Source of the DNA: Sphingobacteriaceae bacterium
GTDB taxonomy: Bacteria; Bacteroidota; Bacteroidia; Sphingobacteriales; Sphingobacteriaceae
Assembly (NCBI GenBank): GCA_014380615.1
Contig: JACMJM010000036.1
Span: 1-32,030, forward strand
Reading direction: 5' to 3'
DNA: 32,030 nt
The position numbers and the translations under genes are program-made. The notes beneath the pieces are model-generated. The model was not told the origin of the DNA. It did not search any database and saw only the letters and a program-made list of their open reading frames with translations. Below, piece by piece: positions 6,840 to 15,834 of this stretch (position 1 is the stretch's first letter; each line of letters starts with the position of its first letter).

Positions 6840-9800
6840 TTGAAAAGGGTGGTGGGGATTAGAACAAGCATTAACGTGAAAAGGATATTTAGCACAGGAA
6901 AATTTCAAAAATTTTTATTCCTAACAAGTCTGACGATTATTTCAGGCTTTCTTGAACTGGAAGCGCAAACAAGCCTTCCGAAATACACCAGTTACACTGC
7001 TCCGTCTCCTTCGCCGGGAGCTCCGGGCGAATCTTTTAATCCTACGATGTCGGGTACAGCTGCGGCCAATACTCCGCTTTGCGGCGAATGGACACGTACC
7101 GCCGGCAGAGACGAGTCTATGGTAATTACAGGTGTTGATTTTACCCGTTTCGGCGGATCTGATGAAGGCAAAGACACCCGTTTTACTGTTTATGGCACGT
7201 CCGGATTTCAAAAAGATGCCAGCATCCAACGTCTGGAAAGCAATAAGGCAATAATCACACTCGATAAAAGTATTCCTGCATGGTCTATGTTTCTGATTTG
7301 GCCCGGCAACGGCGCCGGTTACGGCGCTCCAATTGCTGTTAACAAAACCGACGCCTGGTGGGTAGGTCCGGCCAAGGCAATGCGCGGTAGTACAGTAGCG
7401 GTTTATGGACGAAACCTTGCGCAGTATAACGATTCTACTACCTCACACATTTATATAAAACCAGCAAGTGGCGCCGGACAGTGGGCAACTGTTACTAAAG
7501 TAAATCCATATAAAGTTGATTTCACAGTACCTGCCAATTTAGCTAACGGAGAGTATGAAGTGTGGGCGCATAACGGACATGGCGGCGAATACGGCTGGAG
7601 CGGACCATTGAAACTTACCATTAACGATGGTGCCCAATGGAGCCAGGTTGAATTTAACGTAAAAGATTACGGTGCTTTAGGAAACGGCGAAGCCGATGAT
7701 ACCGATGCGATATTAAGAACATTAGCAGCTGCCAGAAATTCACAGGGATCTACTGTTTACTTTCCCGAAGGTTCTTACATGATCAGCAACATGCTTTTTC
7801 CTGGAAACTATACCAAATGGCGCGGAGCAGGCACAGGCAAAACGTTTATTAAATGCCGTTCTAATTTTAATTCCACTGATGCGATGATTTTTGGAAGTGT
7901 AAACACCTTTCAGATAAGCGATCTTACATTCGACACTAACAACAATTACAGGGGAGGTCACGCAGAACCTATATTTCTAAGAGGTAGTTCGAACATTAAA
8001 ATAACTAATGTTGTATTTAGCTGCGCTAATTATAATGTGCTGCAACTCGACAATACTAATGAGGTGTTTATCACCAATTGTAAAAGTATCGGAAGAATTT
8101 CCTTTCTCGGAAAATGTTCGCAACTGTTTATAGACAATTGTAAGTTTTATCTCACTAACGACACTGAACTTGCATTGCACTCTTGGGGAGGATTGGGTAT
8201 AAGTATGACGAACTCTACTTGCCAGGATTATAACAATTCTGACCCTAATAATGGTGCTGGCTGGGGTAAAGGTAGATTCTTTGTAGCTACAGGAAATTCC
8301 GGAAGCGGTCGTTATACATACTTAGGTAACAATAGCACTTATGATCTAACCGTTCGCGAAAGCTCAACGGTTGATCAAAACTCAGGTGAGCAATTTTTGT
8401 GGGAAGGATTTTCTGCTGTATGGTCAGGATCGGCGATATCTTCATCCGGTGCCACCACTACTCTAAGCGGATTCGCCGAATCATTAGAAAAACCTAAAGT
8501 AGCCGTTATCACAAAAGGAAGGGGCTTAGGTCAATCGCGCAGGCTGGTTGCCGCCAGCGGTTCTACTGTAACCTTAGAAAGCGCATGGAATATCCAGCCC
8601 GATGCAAGCAGCACGATATGTGTCGGACACTTTGTAGATCGTGTGGTAATGTACCGAAACTATATAGATGGTAAGGCTTATGCGGTATCAAGTCCAAATC
8701 CAAGTGCCTCTGCGGGAATAGAGCCTTATGGCGGAGTGCTGAACTTTATCGCAGACAGGAACACCGTTTCTGAAGTTAGGGCCGGTATCGCAAACTGGTC
8801 TACACAACATGGGACAGGCGTAGATCCTAATTATTTCAGTCTTTTCACCAATAACAAAATAGTAAACTGCCGTTGGGGAATTCAAAATGGTTTAGATATG
8901 TACCGCCCAGCTGAAACAGCGTTACTTGGTGCGATGTATAGAAATAACACCATCAGTACAACACTGCAATCGGGCGTGGTAAATACAATAACTCAAACAG
9001 CTACCCCGGTTCTCGAAAGCTTTGTATACGAACATAATGATTTCTCTAACGTACGTGCAGCATTTTCCGCAGGCGGAGACCTCGGCTTACCGATGCATTT
9101 CCCGGGTTCAAATCCCGAGGGCATGTCTGGCCAAATGTTTTATAAAAACAATTTTAGCTCGAGCGGGGGAGAAGGAGCGATAATCGTTACACCAAAGGTT
9201 ACACTTCGCGACAATACCTTCACAGGATTCGTTGCACCGTACACCGGGACGCTTCCCGAACCTGTAGTTAAATCGCCTTTGCATGTTATTGAAATATCGG
9301 GTGTTGCGGTTAGTTCCGCTACAGCACCATTCACAATCTGGAATTCGGGAATTACCGCAATTGACTGGAAAGCATCCAGCAGTAATTCATGGTTAAAATT
9401 ATCGGATACAGCCGGAGTGATAAAAGATGAACGAGGCAGCAGCGACATAACATTAAATGCCAATGCCGCTGATCTTACCGCGGGGACATATACTTCGACC
9501 ATTTCTGTATCTGTTGGCAGTGTTTTAAAAAAGTATACCGTATTATATAAAGTACTAGCTTCATCTGGCCCGAAAGTAGTAATCGCATCTCCAACAGCCG
9601 ATAATACCTTTACTGCGCCTGCCGCTGTTAACATTACTGCAGAAGCCAGCGATACTGACGGGACTGTAAGTAAAGTAGAATTCTTTGAAGGATCAAATAA
9701 GATAGGCGAAGATTTAAGCAGTCCTTTTTCCATAAGCTGGAACAACATGGTAGCAGGAACTTATTCCATCACCGCTAAAGCAACAGATAACGCAGGCTTG

Positions 9801-12128
9801 ACGGCAACTTCATCACCGGTTTCAATTACAGTAAAACCCGTTGCTACGCCTCTCGCACCCACCGTTGTGATCACTTCTTCATCTATAAACGGATTGGTTG
9901 CGCCGGCTATCACCACAATTACTGCTGAAGCCAGCGACGCCGACGGTACAATTACAAAGGTGGAATTCTTTTCAGGAGACCTGAAACTGGGCGAGGACCT
10001 TGTCAGTCCGTACACTTTTACCTGGAACGAAATTTTAGCTGGAGCCTATGTGGTAACCGCAAAAGCAACAGATAACTCCGGCCTTTCAACTACTTCGGCT
10101 GCACTAAATATAACGGTAAGTACTCCGGTTCTGCCAATAGCTCCGAGTGTATCTCTAAGAACTGCTTTAAGCGACGCCCTTACCGCTGAAGGTTCAGTAA
10201 CGTTGATCGCTGAAGCCGCCGATACAGACGGTTCTATAAGTAAGGTTGAATTCTTCGAAGGGACAACCAAACTTGGGGAGTCTACCTCAAGTCCATATAA
10301 TTTTTCATGGAACAACATCCCTGCGGGAACTTACTCTCTCACCGCAAAAGCTATAGATAATTCCGGTTTAGTAAGCACTTCAGCAGCAATTACAATTCAG
10401 GTTAACGCACCGCTAGCCTTGAGAGCCGCTACGGTGGTGATGACTCTACCCGCACCCAATAGCATTTTCACAGCGCCTGGCTCTGCAACGCTGTCGGCTG
10501 ATGTCAGTGATGCCGGCCGAACTATTACGAAAGTTGAGTTTTTTACAGGTTCAACTAAAATAGGAGAAGATCTTACAACGCCTTATTACTTTACATGGCA
10601 CAATATTCCCGCCGGTAACTATGCTATTGTTGCAAAAGCAACAGATAATTTAGGACTTATTACTCTTTCCGCACCGGTTAATATCCAGGTTAATGCCCCT
10701 GTAATTGCTGTCGCACCGGTTATTTCAATTACTAGCCCAAGCTCAAATAGCATATTAACTGCGCCGGGAAGTGCTACCCTATCTGCTGATGCCAGCGATT
10801 CAGACGGCACAATCAGCAAAGTGGAATTTTTTGCCGGAACCACAAAATTAGGTGAAGACAATACAAGCCCCTATAGCTATGTATACAGCAATATTCCGGC
10901 AGGAACCTATTCAATTACCGCAAAAGCAATAGATAATTCAGGACTTGCCACTGTTTCTGCACCCATAGGCATTCAGGTTAATGCGCCGGTTGTATTAGCA
11001 GCACCAACGGTAAACATGACATTGCCAATTGCCAACGCCAGCTTTGTTGCTCCGGCTTCTGCAACTCTTTCGGCAGTTGCTAATGATACTGATGGCACCA
11101 TTGTAAAAGTTGAGTTCTTCACAGGAACAACAAAAATAGGGGAAGATTTAGCAGCGCCCTATTACTTCACATGGCACAACATCTCTGCAGGATCTTATTC
11201 CATTACGGCCAAGGCTACGGATAACTCTGGACTAACTAGCATTTCGTCTCCGATTACTATTCAGGTAAATGCTCCGGTTGTTGCGGTGGCGCCTTCAGTA
11301 AATATGGTTTTGCCTGCCCAAAATGCCAGCTTTACAGCTCCAGCTTCTGCAACACTCTCGGCCGAAGCCAGCGACAATGATGGAAACATTTCTAAAGTTG
11401 AGTTTTTTGCGGGAACAACAAAAGTGGGAGAAGATCTTACCGCACCCTATTATTTTACTTGGCATAATATTGCGGCTGGAAATTATTCCATTACCGCAAA
11501 AGCAACGGATAATTCTGGGCTGACAACTATATCTGCTCCGGTTAACATATATGTAAACGCTCCGGTAGTTTTAAAAGCACCAATAGTTTCTATGACCCTC
11601 CCGGCACCAAACAGCGTTTATACAGCGCCTGGTTCGGCAACACTATCGGCCGAAGCTAGTGATTCTGATGGTACCATTGCTAAAGTAGAGTTCTTTGCAG
11701 GATCTAAAAAAATAGGTGAAGATTTAACCGCGCCTTATTATTTTACATGGCACAATATCCCCGACGGCAATTACGCAATTACCGCAAAAGCAACGGATAA
11801 TTCTGGATTGTCGACAATTTCTGAACCTCTGAATATCACTGTAAACGTACCACTTATCGCATCAGCGACTTATACACTGACTGCGTATCCTAACCCATTT
11901 CAAGAATATATTACTATAGATTTTACAAGTATAGAAAAGACACAGGCGACCCTTCAGATCTTTAATTTCCAGGGAATTTTACTAGAAACTCTTTTCAAAG
12001 GCAGAGTTGAGGCGGGTCAAACCGTAAACTGCAGGTTTAATGGTAGCAATCTTCCAAACGGAACTTATATTTCCAGGCTTACCTGCGGGGGAACAACAAT
12101 AGCTAAACAGATTGTATTAATGCGCTAA
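6840..12128 (+). CDS. Giant secreted pectate-lyase-like beta-helix protein with eight Ig-like modules and T9SS tail
   Basis: A 1762-residue exported protein. After a long basic n-region comes a signal core (FLFLTSLTIISGFLELEAQT). Residues ~60-265 look like IPT/TIG-type beta-sandwiches (FTVYGTSGF..., VAVYGRNLAQYNDS). Residues ~270-800 start with FNVKDYGALGNGEADDTDAI, the hallmark of the pectate-lyase-3/GH28-related right-handed beta-helix. Residues ~808-906 resemble a BACON-type beta domain. Residues 910-1675 are eight Ig-like (Big_7-type) repeats of 95-96 residues. Residues ~1680-1762 form a T9SS type A sorting domain (YPNPF..., LPNGTYISRL). Start: TTG 6840, or GTG 6876, which would shorten the n-region by 12. 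Inside an EPS locus a lyase/hydrolase or binding role on the polymer is likely; catalytic residues were not identified. Confidence 0.88.
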   Translation: MKRVVGIRTSINVKRIFSTGKFQKFLFLTSLTIISGFLELEAQTSLPKYTSYTAPSPSPGAPGESFNPTMSGTAAANTPLCGEWTRTAGRDESMVITGVDFTRFGGSDEGKDTRFTVYGTSGFQKDASIQRLESNKAIITLDKSIPAWSMFLIWPGNGAGYGAPIAVNKTDAWWVGPAKAMRGSTVAVYGRNLAQYNDSTTSHIYIKPASGAGQWATVTKVNPYKVDFTVPANLANGEYEVWAHNGHGGEYGWSGPLKLTINDGAQWSQVEFNVKDYGALGNGEADDTDAILRTLAAARNSQGSTVYFPEGSYMISNMLFPGNYTKWRGAGTGKTFIKCRSNFNSTDAMIFGSVNTFQISDLTFDTNNNYRGGHAEPIFLRGSSNIKITNVVFSCANYNVLQLDNTNEVFITNCKSIGRISFLGKCSQLFIDNCKFYLTNDTELALHSWGGLGISMTNSTCQDYNNSDPNNGAGWGKGRFFVATGNSGSGRYTYLGNNSTYDLTVRESSTVDQNSGEQFLWEGFSAVWSGSAISSSGATTTLSGFAESLEKPKVAVITKGRGLGQSRRLVAASGSTVTLESAWNIQPDASSTICVGHFVDRVVMYRNYIDGKAYAVSSPNPSASAGIEPYGGVLNFIADRNTVSEVRAGIANWSTQHGTGVDPNYFSLFTNNKIVNCRWGIQNGLDMYRPAETALLGAMYRNNTISTTLQSGVVNTITQTATPVLESFVYEHNDFSNVRAAFSAGGDLGLPMHFPGSNPEGMSGQMFYKNNFSSSGGEGAIIVTPKVTLRDNTFTGFVAPYTGTLPEPVVKSPLHVIEISGVAVSSATAPFTIWNSGITAIDWKASSSNSWLKLSDTAGVIKDERGSSDITLNANAADLTAGTYTSTISVSVGSVLKKYTVLYKVLASSGPKVVIASPTADNTFTAPAAVNITAEASDTDGTVSKVEFFEGSNKIGEDLSSPFSISWNNMVAGTYSITAKATDNAGLTATSSPVSITVKPVATPLAPTVVITSSSINGLVAPAITTITAEASDADGTITKVEFFSGDLKLGEDLVSPYTFTWNEILAGAYVVTAKATDNSGLSTTSAALNITVSTPVLPIAPSVSLRTALSDALTAEGSVTLIAEAADTDGSISKVEFFEGTTKLGESTSSPYNFSWNNIPAGTYSLTAKAIDNSGLVSTSAAITIQVNAPLALRAATVVMTLPAPNSIFTAPGSATLSADVSDAGRTITKVEFFTGSTKIGEDLTTPYYFTWHNIPAGNYAIVAKATDNLGLITLSAPVNIQVNAPVIAVAPVISITSPSSNSILTAPGSATLSADASDSDGTISKVEFFAGTTKLGEDNTSPYSYVYSNIPAGTYSITAKAIDNSGLATVSAPIGIQVNAPVVLAAPTVNMTLPIANASFVAPASATLSAVANDTDGTIVKVEFFTGTTKIGEDLAAPYYFTWHNISAGSYSITAKATDNSGLTSISSPITIQVNAPVVAVAPSVNMVLPAQNASFTAPASATLSAEASDNDGNISKVEFFAGTTKVGEDLTAPYYFTWHNIAAGNYSITAKATDNSGLTTISAPVNIYVNAPVVLKAPIVSMTLPAPNSVYTAPGSATLSAEASDSDGTIAKVEFFAGSKKIGEDLTAPYYFTWHNIPDGNYAITAKATDNSGLSTISEPLNITVNVPLIASATYTLTAYPNPFQEYITIDFTSIEKTQATLQIFNFQGILLETLFKGRVEAGQTVNCRFNGSNLPNGTYISRLTCGGTTIAKQIVLMR
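9567..11864 (+). repeat. Eight in-frame tandem Ig-like modules of 285-288 bp
   Basis: Module starts, taken at the conserved A-P/G-P position, are 9567, 9855, 10140, 10425, 10713, 11001, 11289 and 11577. Each encodes a pattern ending SPxxxxWNN/TWHNI-x-AG-x-Y-x-ITAKATDNSGL. Modules 4, 6, 7 and 8 share PYYFTWHNI and are the most alike; modules 1, 2, 3 and 5 diverge there. Modules 7 and 8 share a long identical stretch around the KATDNSG codons, pointing to recent duplication. Confidence 0.9.
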
Positions 12129-12129
12129 T

Positions 12130-13113
12130 TTAACTCAATATATGCGCCTGGATCATCACTCTTTTTATGATCTGCTTTGATTTATGCTGCATCAAGCCCA
12201 GTTTTTGCGTAACCGGAAATCTTAGCTTTTCAAAAGAAGTATGACGCTTCCAGGCATTATACCGTTTTAGAATCTGGTTTGTTAACACTTCTACCCAAAC
12301 CTGCATGATTCGTTCTTCGGTATATTGCTCTGCTTTTTTGGATCCGTTTTCTACAATATTCTGGTACAGTGATGGGTCTCCTTTTAACCTCAAAATAGCG
12401 TCAAGTGCTTGTTTGGGTGTTTTTGCCACTAAATAATCTTTGCCCGGCACTCCTACTTGTTTATAGGCCGAATCGTTTCCGCCGATAAATGGAATTTTAG
12501 CGTGCCATGCGTTAAATAACTTTGTAGGCGGCTTAGTATTGTAAGGGCGGGAATTAAATCCTCTTATTCCGATTAACACGTCAACGTCTTTTAGATTATG
12601 CCATATTCCGTTAGTAAGAGTTACAAATTCGATTCCATGAGGTGCGAGCATTTTTTCCCAATCGCTCACAGAACCTGCAAAGTTTTTATTAAATACCTGA
12701 CCTGAATATCCGACACGCATAACTCCCTGCCTTTGGGGGTGGTCTCTCCCTATCAAACCAGGCTGAACCCAATGCGGTATGTACGCGGTGTTTGATTTTA
12801 ATTGCCTTTTATTTTGTACCAGATGATAATGCGACCACTTACGACCCGGATAATCTGCTCTTACACAAACGATGAAATGCTCGGGGGTTCCTTTTAAGGT
12901 TAAAAGTGTATCGGAATGTACTAGATTAATGCAGTCTTTTAATAAGCGATTTGAACACGTTACCGGCAAATCGGTATTTTTTGATAAAATTAAATACGTT
13001 TGCAGACACCAGTTTAAGTCACCATGTACGAATGTTTCAACCGCATTATCTTCATTTATTTTAAGATATTCAGCAAGTTTTTCATTTGAGCAATCAAGTA
13101 CAAAATTATACAT
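12130..13113 (-). CDS. Putative GT-B-like glycosyltransferase, last gene of the EPS operon
   Basis: A 327-residue soluble protein without signal peptide. No standard family is recognised with certainty. The C-terminal half looks like a degenerate GT-B nucleotide-sugar domain: MRVGYSGQVFNKNF opens a Rossmann-like fold, then VDVLIGIRGFNS, then TKLFNAWHAKIPFIGGNDSAYKQVG, in the place where GT4 enzymes have the donor-binding loop, followed by a helical tail (YTEERIMQVWVEVL). It lacks the usual E-x7-E motif of GT4. The N-terminal half (VLDCSNEKLAEYLK..., HFIVCVRADYPGRKW) is unfamiliar. It lies 16 bp after the GT2 gene, so is cotranscribed. Its stop is 1 bp from the stop of the convergent beta-helix gene. 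Most likely adds a sugar to the EPS unit. Confidence 0.7.
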   Translation of the reverse strand: MYNFVLDCSNEKLAEYLKINEDNAVETFVHGDLNWCLQTYLILSKNTDLPVTCSNRLLKDCINLVHSDTLLTLKGTPEHFIVCVRADYPGRKWSHYHLVQNKRQLKSNTAYIPHWVQPGLIGRDHPQRQGVMRVGYSGQVFNKNFAGSVSDWEKMLAPHGIEFVTLTNGIWHNLKDVDVLIGIRGFNSRPYNTKPPTKLFNAWHAKIPFIGGNDSAYKQVGVPGKDYLVAKTPKQALDAILRLKGDPSLYQNIVENGSKKAEQYTEERIMQVWVEVLTNQILKRYNAWKRHTSFEKLRFPVTQKLGLMQHKSKQIIKRVMIQAHILS

Positions 13114-13129
13114 ACCTCACAATTAATCG

Positions 13130-14020
13130 TTACACCTTAACTACTGTAGCCTCCTTATCTGAAGCTGTTATTAAACTATCCCCCGATACCGGCCTTTTTA
13201 CATGACGTTCCTTAAAAAGCTCGCGTGTTCTTAATACAATAAAATACTCATAGATAGCCTGAAGTGTCGAATAAGTCAACCCTGCGCTGCCGTCCAAAAA
13301 TGCCCGTCTCCAAATAACCATATATAGCCACTTTATTAGTGGCCGGCCGGGAAGCTTATAAAAAATCCCCTTTTGGTGATATCGTCTCTCAGTAAAGTCT
13401 TTGCTGGTAAGCGCTTTCATTAACGAAAAAGAGGTTCCGCCATCTATGTCTTTTAAGCGGGTGGCGGCTTCAAGATCGGCATAGCCTAAATGCCGCTGAA
13501 TCCAATACTTAAAGCCTTTGCTAAAAGGATAGTGATCAAGAAAGCCATCAAAATTAGCGGTTGGGCCGTCTGGCAAAGAAACCGGGTTAACCAATCGCTC
13601 ATAACGCATTTTTTCGGGGCGAAAAAGCCGTAAATAATACGGCGAAATTTGCGCATGCTTAAGCCAGGTTCCGTTCCAGGCAAAATCCCTGCGCAGAATA
13701 TTATAAGCAACTGCCGGATTGTTTTCTGGTTTAAAATTCATTAAAGCTTTATACAGGCTATCAGAAACCCGCTCATCTGCATCAATATACAGTACCCAGG
13801 GATATTTAAAATTTATATTGGTAAGCCCCCAGTTTTGATGAGCCGACCAGTTATCGAACTTTCGCTGTGTAACTTTTGCTCCAGCAGAGGACGCAATATC
13901 AACCGTCCGATCGTCGCTAAAAGAATCGTATACATGTACATCATCGCACCATGATACGGATTCTAAACAAGCCGGAAGATCTTGCTCCTCATTTTTGGTA
14001 AGTATAAGTACTGAAATCAT
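13130..14020 (-). CDS. Glycosyltransferase family 2, WaaE/KdtX-like
   Basis: A 296-residue GT-A enzyme. The N-terminus ISVLILTKNEEQDLPACLESV is the typical GT2 nucleotide-binding strand; SWCDDVHVYDSFSDDRTVDIA matches the WaaE/KdtX subgroup, and the metal-binding DxD is in VLYIDADERVSD. The rest includes RRDFAWNGTWLKH and a C-terminal helical, partly hydrophobic part (WLYMVIWRRAF) that may contact the membrane. WaaE-type enzymes add beta-linked glucose in LPS cores; here an EPS repeat unit is the likely acceptor. Its ATG overlaps the stop of the WcaF-like gene by 4 bp (ATGA), showing translational coupling. Confidence 0.88.
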   Translation of the reverse strand: MISVLILTKNEEQDLPACLESVSWCDDVHVYDSFSDDRTVDIASSAGAKVTQRKFDNWSAHQNWGLTNINFKYPWVLYIDADERVSDSLYKALMNFKPENNPAVAYNILRRDFAWNGTWLKHAQISPYYLRLFRPEKMRYERLVNPVSLPDGPTANFDGFLDHYPFSKGFKYWIQRHLGYADLEAATRLKDIDGGTSFSLMKALTSKDFTERRYHQKGIFYKLPGRPLIKWLYMVIWRRAFLDGSAGLTYSTLQAIYEYFIVLRTRELFKERHVKRPVSGDSLITASDKEATVVKV

Positions 14021-14598
14021 TTGCTAACTAATAATGTATCTAAATGGATATTGGTGTCTGATATTATTCGATCCTTGATGGGCTTACAGGGGTGACCCGA
14101 ACAAACCATCCACGCGGGCATATCTTTTGTAACCACAGATCGGGCTCCAACTACGCACCCTTCGGCAATGGTAACTCCCGGATGGATAAAGGCTTCTGCT
14201 GCTACCCAGGCGTGATCGCCGATATGTATGGGCCGTGTCATCAAGGGGAAACCTTTTTTAGTATAATCGTGTGTGCCCGAACACAGGTGCGCCCCCTGCG
14301 AAATCACAGCGCGTTTACCAACAGTTATCTTGCCCTGGTTGTAAATTATCGCACCATTTGCTATACCACATTCATCATCCAGTTCAAGATTCCATGGTGC
14401 CCATATTTTTACGCCTGGGTACACATGCACTCCACGGTTAACCTTTGCGCCAAAACAACGCAAAAGGAAAGAACGCCAGCTATGGAAAGGCTTCGGAGAG
14501 GGTTTAAATAATACAAAACTAACTACTCCCCAAAGTACTCTGGCAAGGCGATTTTTTAGCGAAAATGACGGTCCGGTAAAAGTATCTGTATTATGCAT
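14017..14598 (-). CDS. wcaF: WcaF-like hexapeptide-repeat O-acetyltransferase
   Basis: A 193-residue left-handed beta-helix acyltransferase using acetyl-CoA to decorate a sugar of the EPS unit. The N-terminal section FSLKNRLARVLWGVVSFVLFKPSPKPFHSWRS fits the WcaF subgroup, which carries a hydrophobic helix before the helix domain. Hexapeptide rungs run from CFGAKVNRGVHVYPGVKI to VTIAEGCVVGARSVVTKDMP. The catalytic His region is LCSGTHDYTKKGFP, and the C-terminal MVCSGHPCKPIKDR is the usual closing motif. The downstream GT2 gene overlaps it by 4 bp. Confidence 0.9.
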   Translation of the reverse strand: MHNTDTFTGPSFSLKNRLARVLWGVVSFVLFKPSPKPFHSWRSFLLRCFGAKVNRGVHVYPGVKIWAPWNLELDDECGIANGAIIYNQGKITVGKRAVISQGAHLCSGTHDYTKKGFPLMTRPIHIGDHAWVAAEAFIHPGVTIAEGCVVGARSVVTKDMPAWMVCSGHPCKPIKDRIISDTNIHLDTLLVSK

Positions 14599-14627
14599 AA
14601 CTTATTAACATTTTAACACCAATTGGT

Positions 14628-15806
14628 TTAATTAGTAATTACGAACTCTGGCTTCGCGCCCTTTCCCGTAATCCATTGATATAATTTTACCGTTGCCTCA
14701 GCAACTTTCTTCCATGTGAATTTTTCTGTTACCAGGTTATATCCGTTTTGTCCCATTTGCTTCCTTTCCTCATCAGAAAGACGAGTAAGATCTTGAATTC
14801 CTGAAGCAATGCTGTCGGGCTCGGTGCTGATTGATATAGCCGATCCTGTATCGAAGCCCTCGGGTATATTACAGAAAGGAGTCATTATCACAGGCACTTT
14901 ATATGCCCAGGCCTCCAGTACCGCCATGGGAAGGCCCTCACTAAATGATGGCAGAATAAACGCATCCGCATCAATAAAGCAGGTTTCTTTATTGTCGCCA
15001 AACTGCCCCCCTATAAATTGCACTGTATCACTAATACCCAGGTTTCCGGTTGCGCTAATCAGCGACTGCATGTAAGCCGTATCTTTCGTTTCTCCAGCAA
15101 TCACTAATTGCCAATTATGTGAATCGGGCTTTGTCATCGCCCATGCTTTTAACAGATTATCGAGACCTTTTTTATGATGAATCCGGCTCAAAAACAACAA
15201 TGTTTTTCTACCAGTTTCTTTCCATCTGCAGGGGATCGAATAATCAGTTGTTCTTTCTATTATGGCAGGCAACTCCGTACCATTAGGAATAATCGCTACC
15301 GGATTTTTCAATCCAAAGGCTCTTATAGAATCGTATTCCGACTTACAAAGTGCTTGTAAGCAGCTCGCCTGTTGAAGGTGCCTGGTTTCGTACAGGCTTA
15401 ACACAATCTTTTTCTTTAAATCTTTAGAGAAAGACTGCTTGAGCTGCCATGGATCAAGCATGCCGTGTGGTGTAACTACATAAGGAGTACTTGTTTTAGC
15501 GTGATATTTCTTATTGACATACGAAAAATACATCCAGATCCCCTGGGTATGGATAACATCGGGTTTAATGCCATCGAGCTTTGAATACATATCCGGAGAA
15601 AATGCCAAATTTCTTGGACCCTTAACGGTATAGCTATGTAACGGCATAGGTTCGTAATACTTCCTGTCCTCAGCCGAATATTCATCATCGTGCATCAAAA
15701 AATGAACGTCGGTATGAGCATTAAGGCTATGGCCAAGCATCCGTACACTATTAAATACTCCTCCGGCATTTCTTGAATTTGTGCTTCCCAGAATCAGTAC
15801 TTTCAT
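14628..15806 (-). CDS. Glycosyltransferase family 4
   Basis: A 392-residue GT-B enzyme, from ATG 15806 (MKVLILGSTNSRNAGGV). A GTG at 15842 would extend it by 12 residues and overlap the upstream gene by 8 bp, but MKVLILGS is the normal start of this fold. Features: the glycine-rich acceptor-side loop NSRNAGGVFNSV, TPHGMLDPWQLKQS, the linker KTLLFLSRIHHKKGLDNLLKAW, and the donor site FILPSFSEGLPMAVLEAWAYKVPVI with E-x7-E. TPHGMLDPW is frequent in capsule and EPS mannosyl/glucosyl/galactosyltransferases; the sugar is not determinable. Part of the minus-strand EPS operon. Confidence 0.88.
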   Translation of the reverse strand: MKVLILGSTNSRNAGGVFNSVRMLGHSLNAHTDVHFLMHDDEYSAEDRKYYEPMPLHSYTVKGPRNLAFSPDMYSKLDGIKPDVIHTQGIWMYFSYVNKKYHAKTSTPYVVTPHGMLDPWQLKQSFSKDLKKKIVLSLYETRHLQQASCLQALCKSEYDSIRAFGLKNPVAIIPNGTELPAIIERTTDYSIPCRWKETGRKTLLFLSRIHHKKGLDNLLKAWAMTKPDSHNWQLVIAGETKDTAYMQSLISATGNLGISDTVQFIGGQFGDNKETCFIDADAFILPSFSEGLPMAVLEAWAYKVPVIMTPFCNIPEGFDTGSAISISTEPDSIASGIQDLTRLSDEERKQMGQNGYNLVTEKFTWKKVAEATVKLYQWITGKGAKPEFVITN

Positions 15807-15834
15807 GTCTTTATTCGATATTGTGTTCCGCTCG

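Noticed and set aside
9101..9120. tRNA T-arm-like GGGTTCAAATCCC motif
   Set aside because: Lies in frame inside the giant protein gene (encodes FPGSNPE) and no acceptor or anticodon stem can be formed around it.
9140..10861. Long open frames on the minus strand opposite the Ig-like array
   Set aside because: They recur with the same period as the modules and share their repeat boundaries; they are antisense shadows of a biased coding sequence.
9567..11864. CRISPR-like array of repeated units
   Set aside because: Units are 285-288 bp, in frame and encode protein; there are no short repeats with unique spacers.
12872..13126. Plus-strand 84-residue ORF opposite the GT-B-like gene
   Set aside because: Entirely antisense to a gene with better composition and operon placement.
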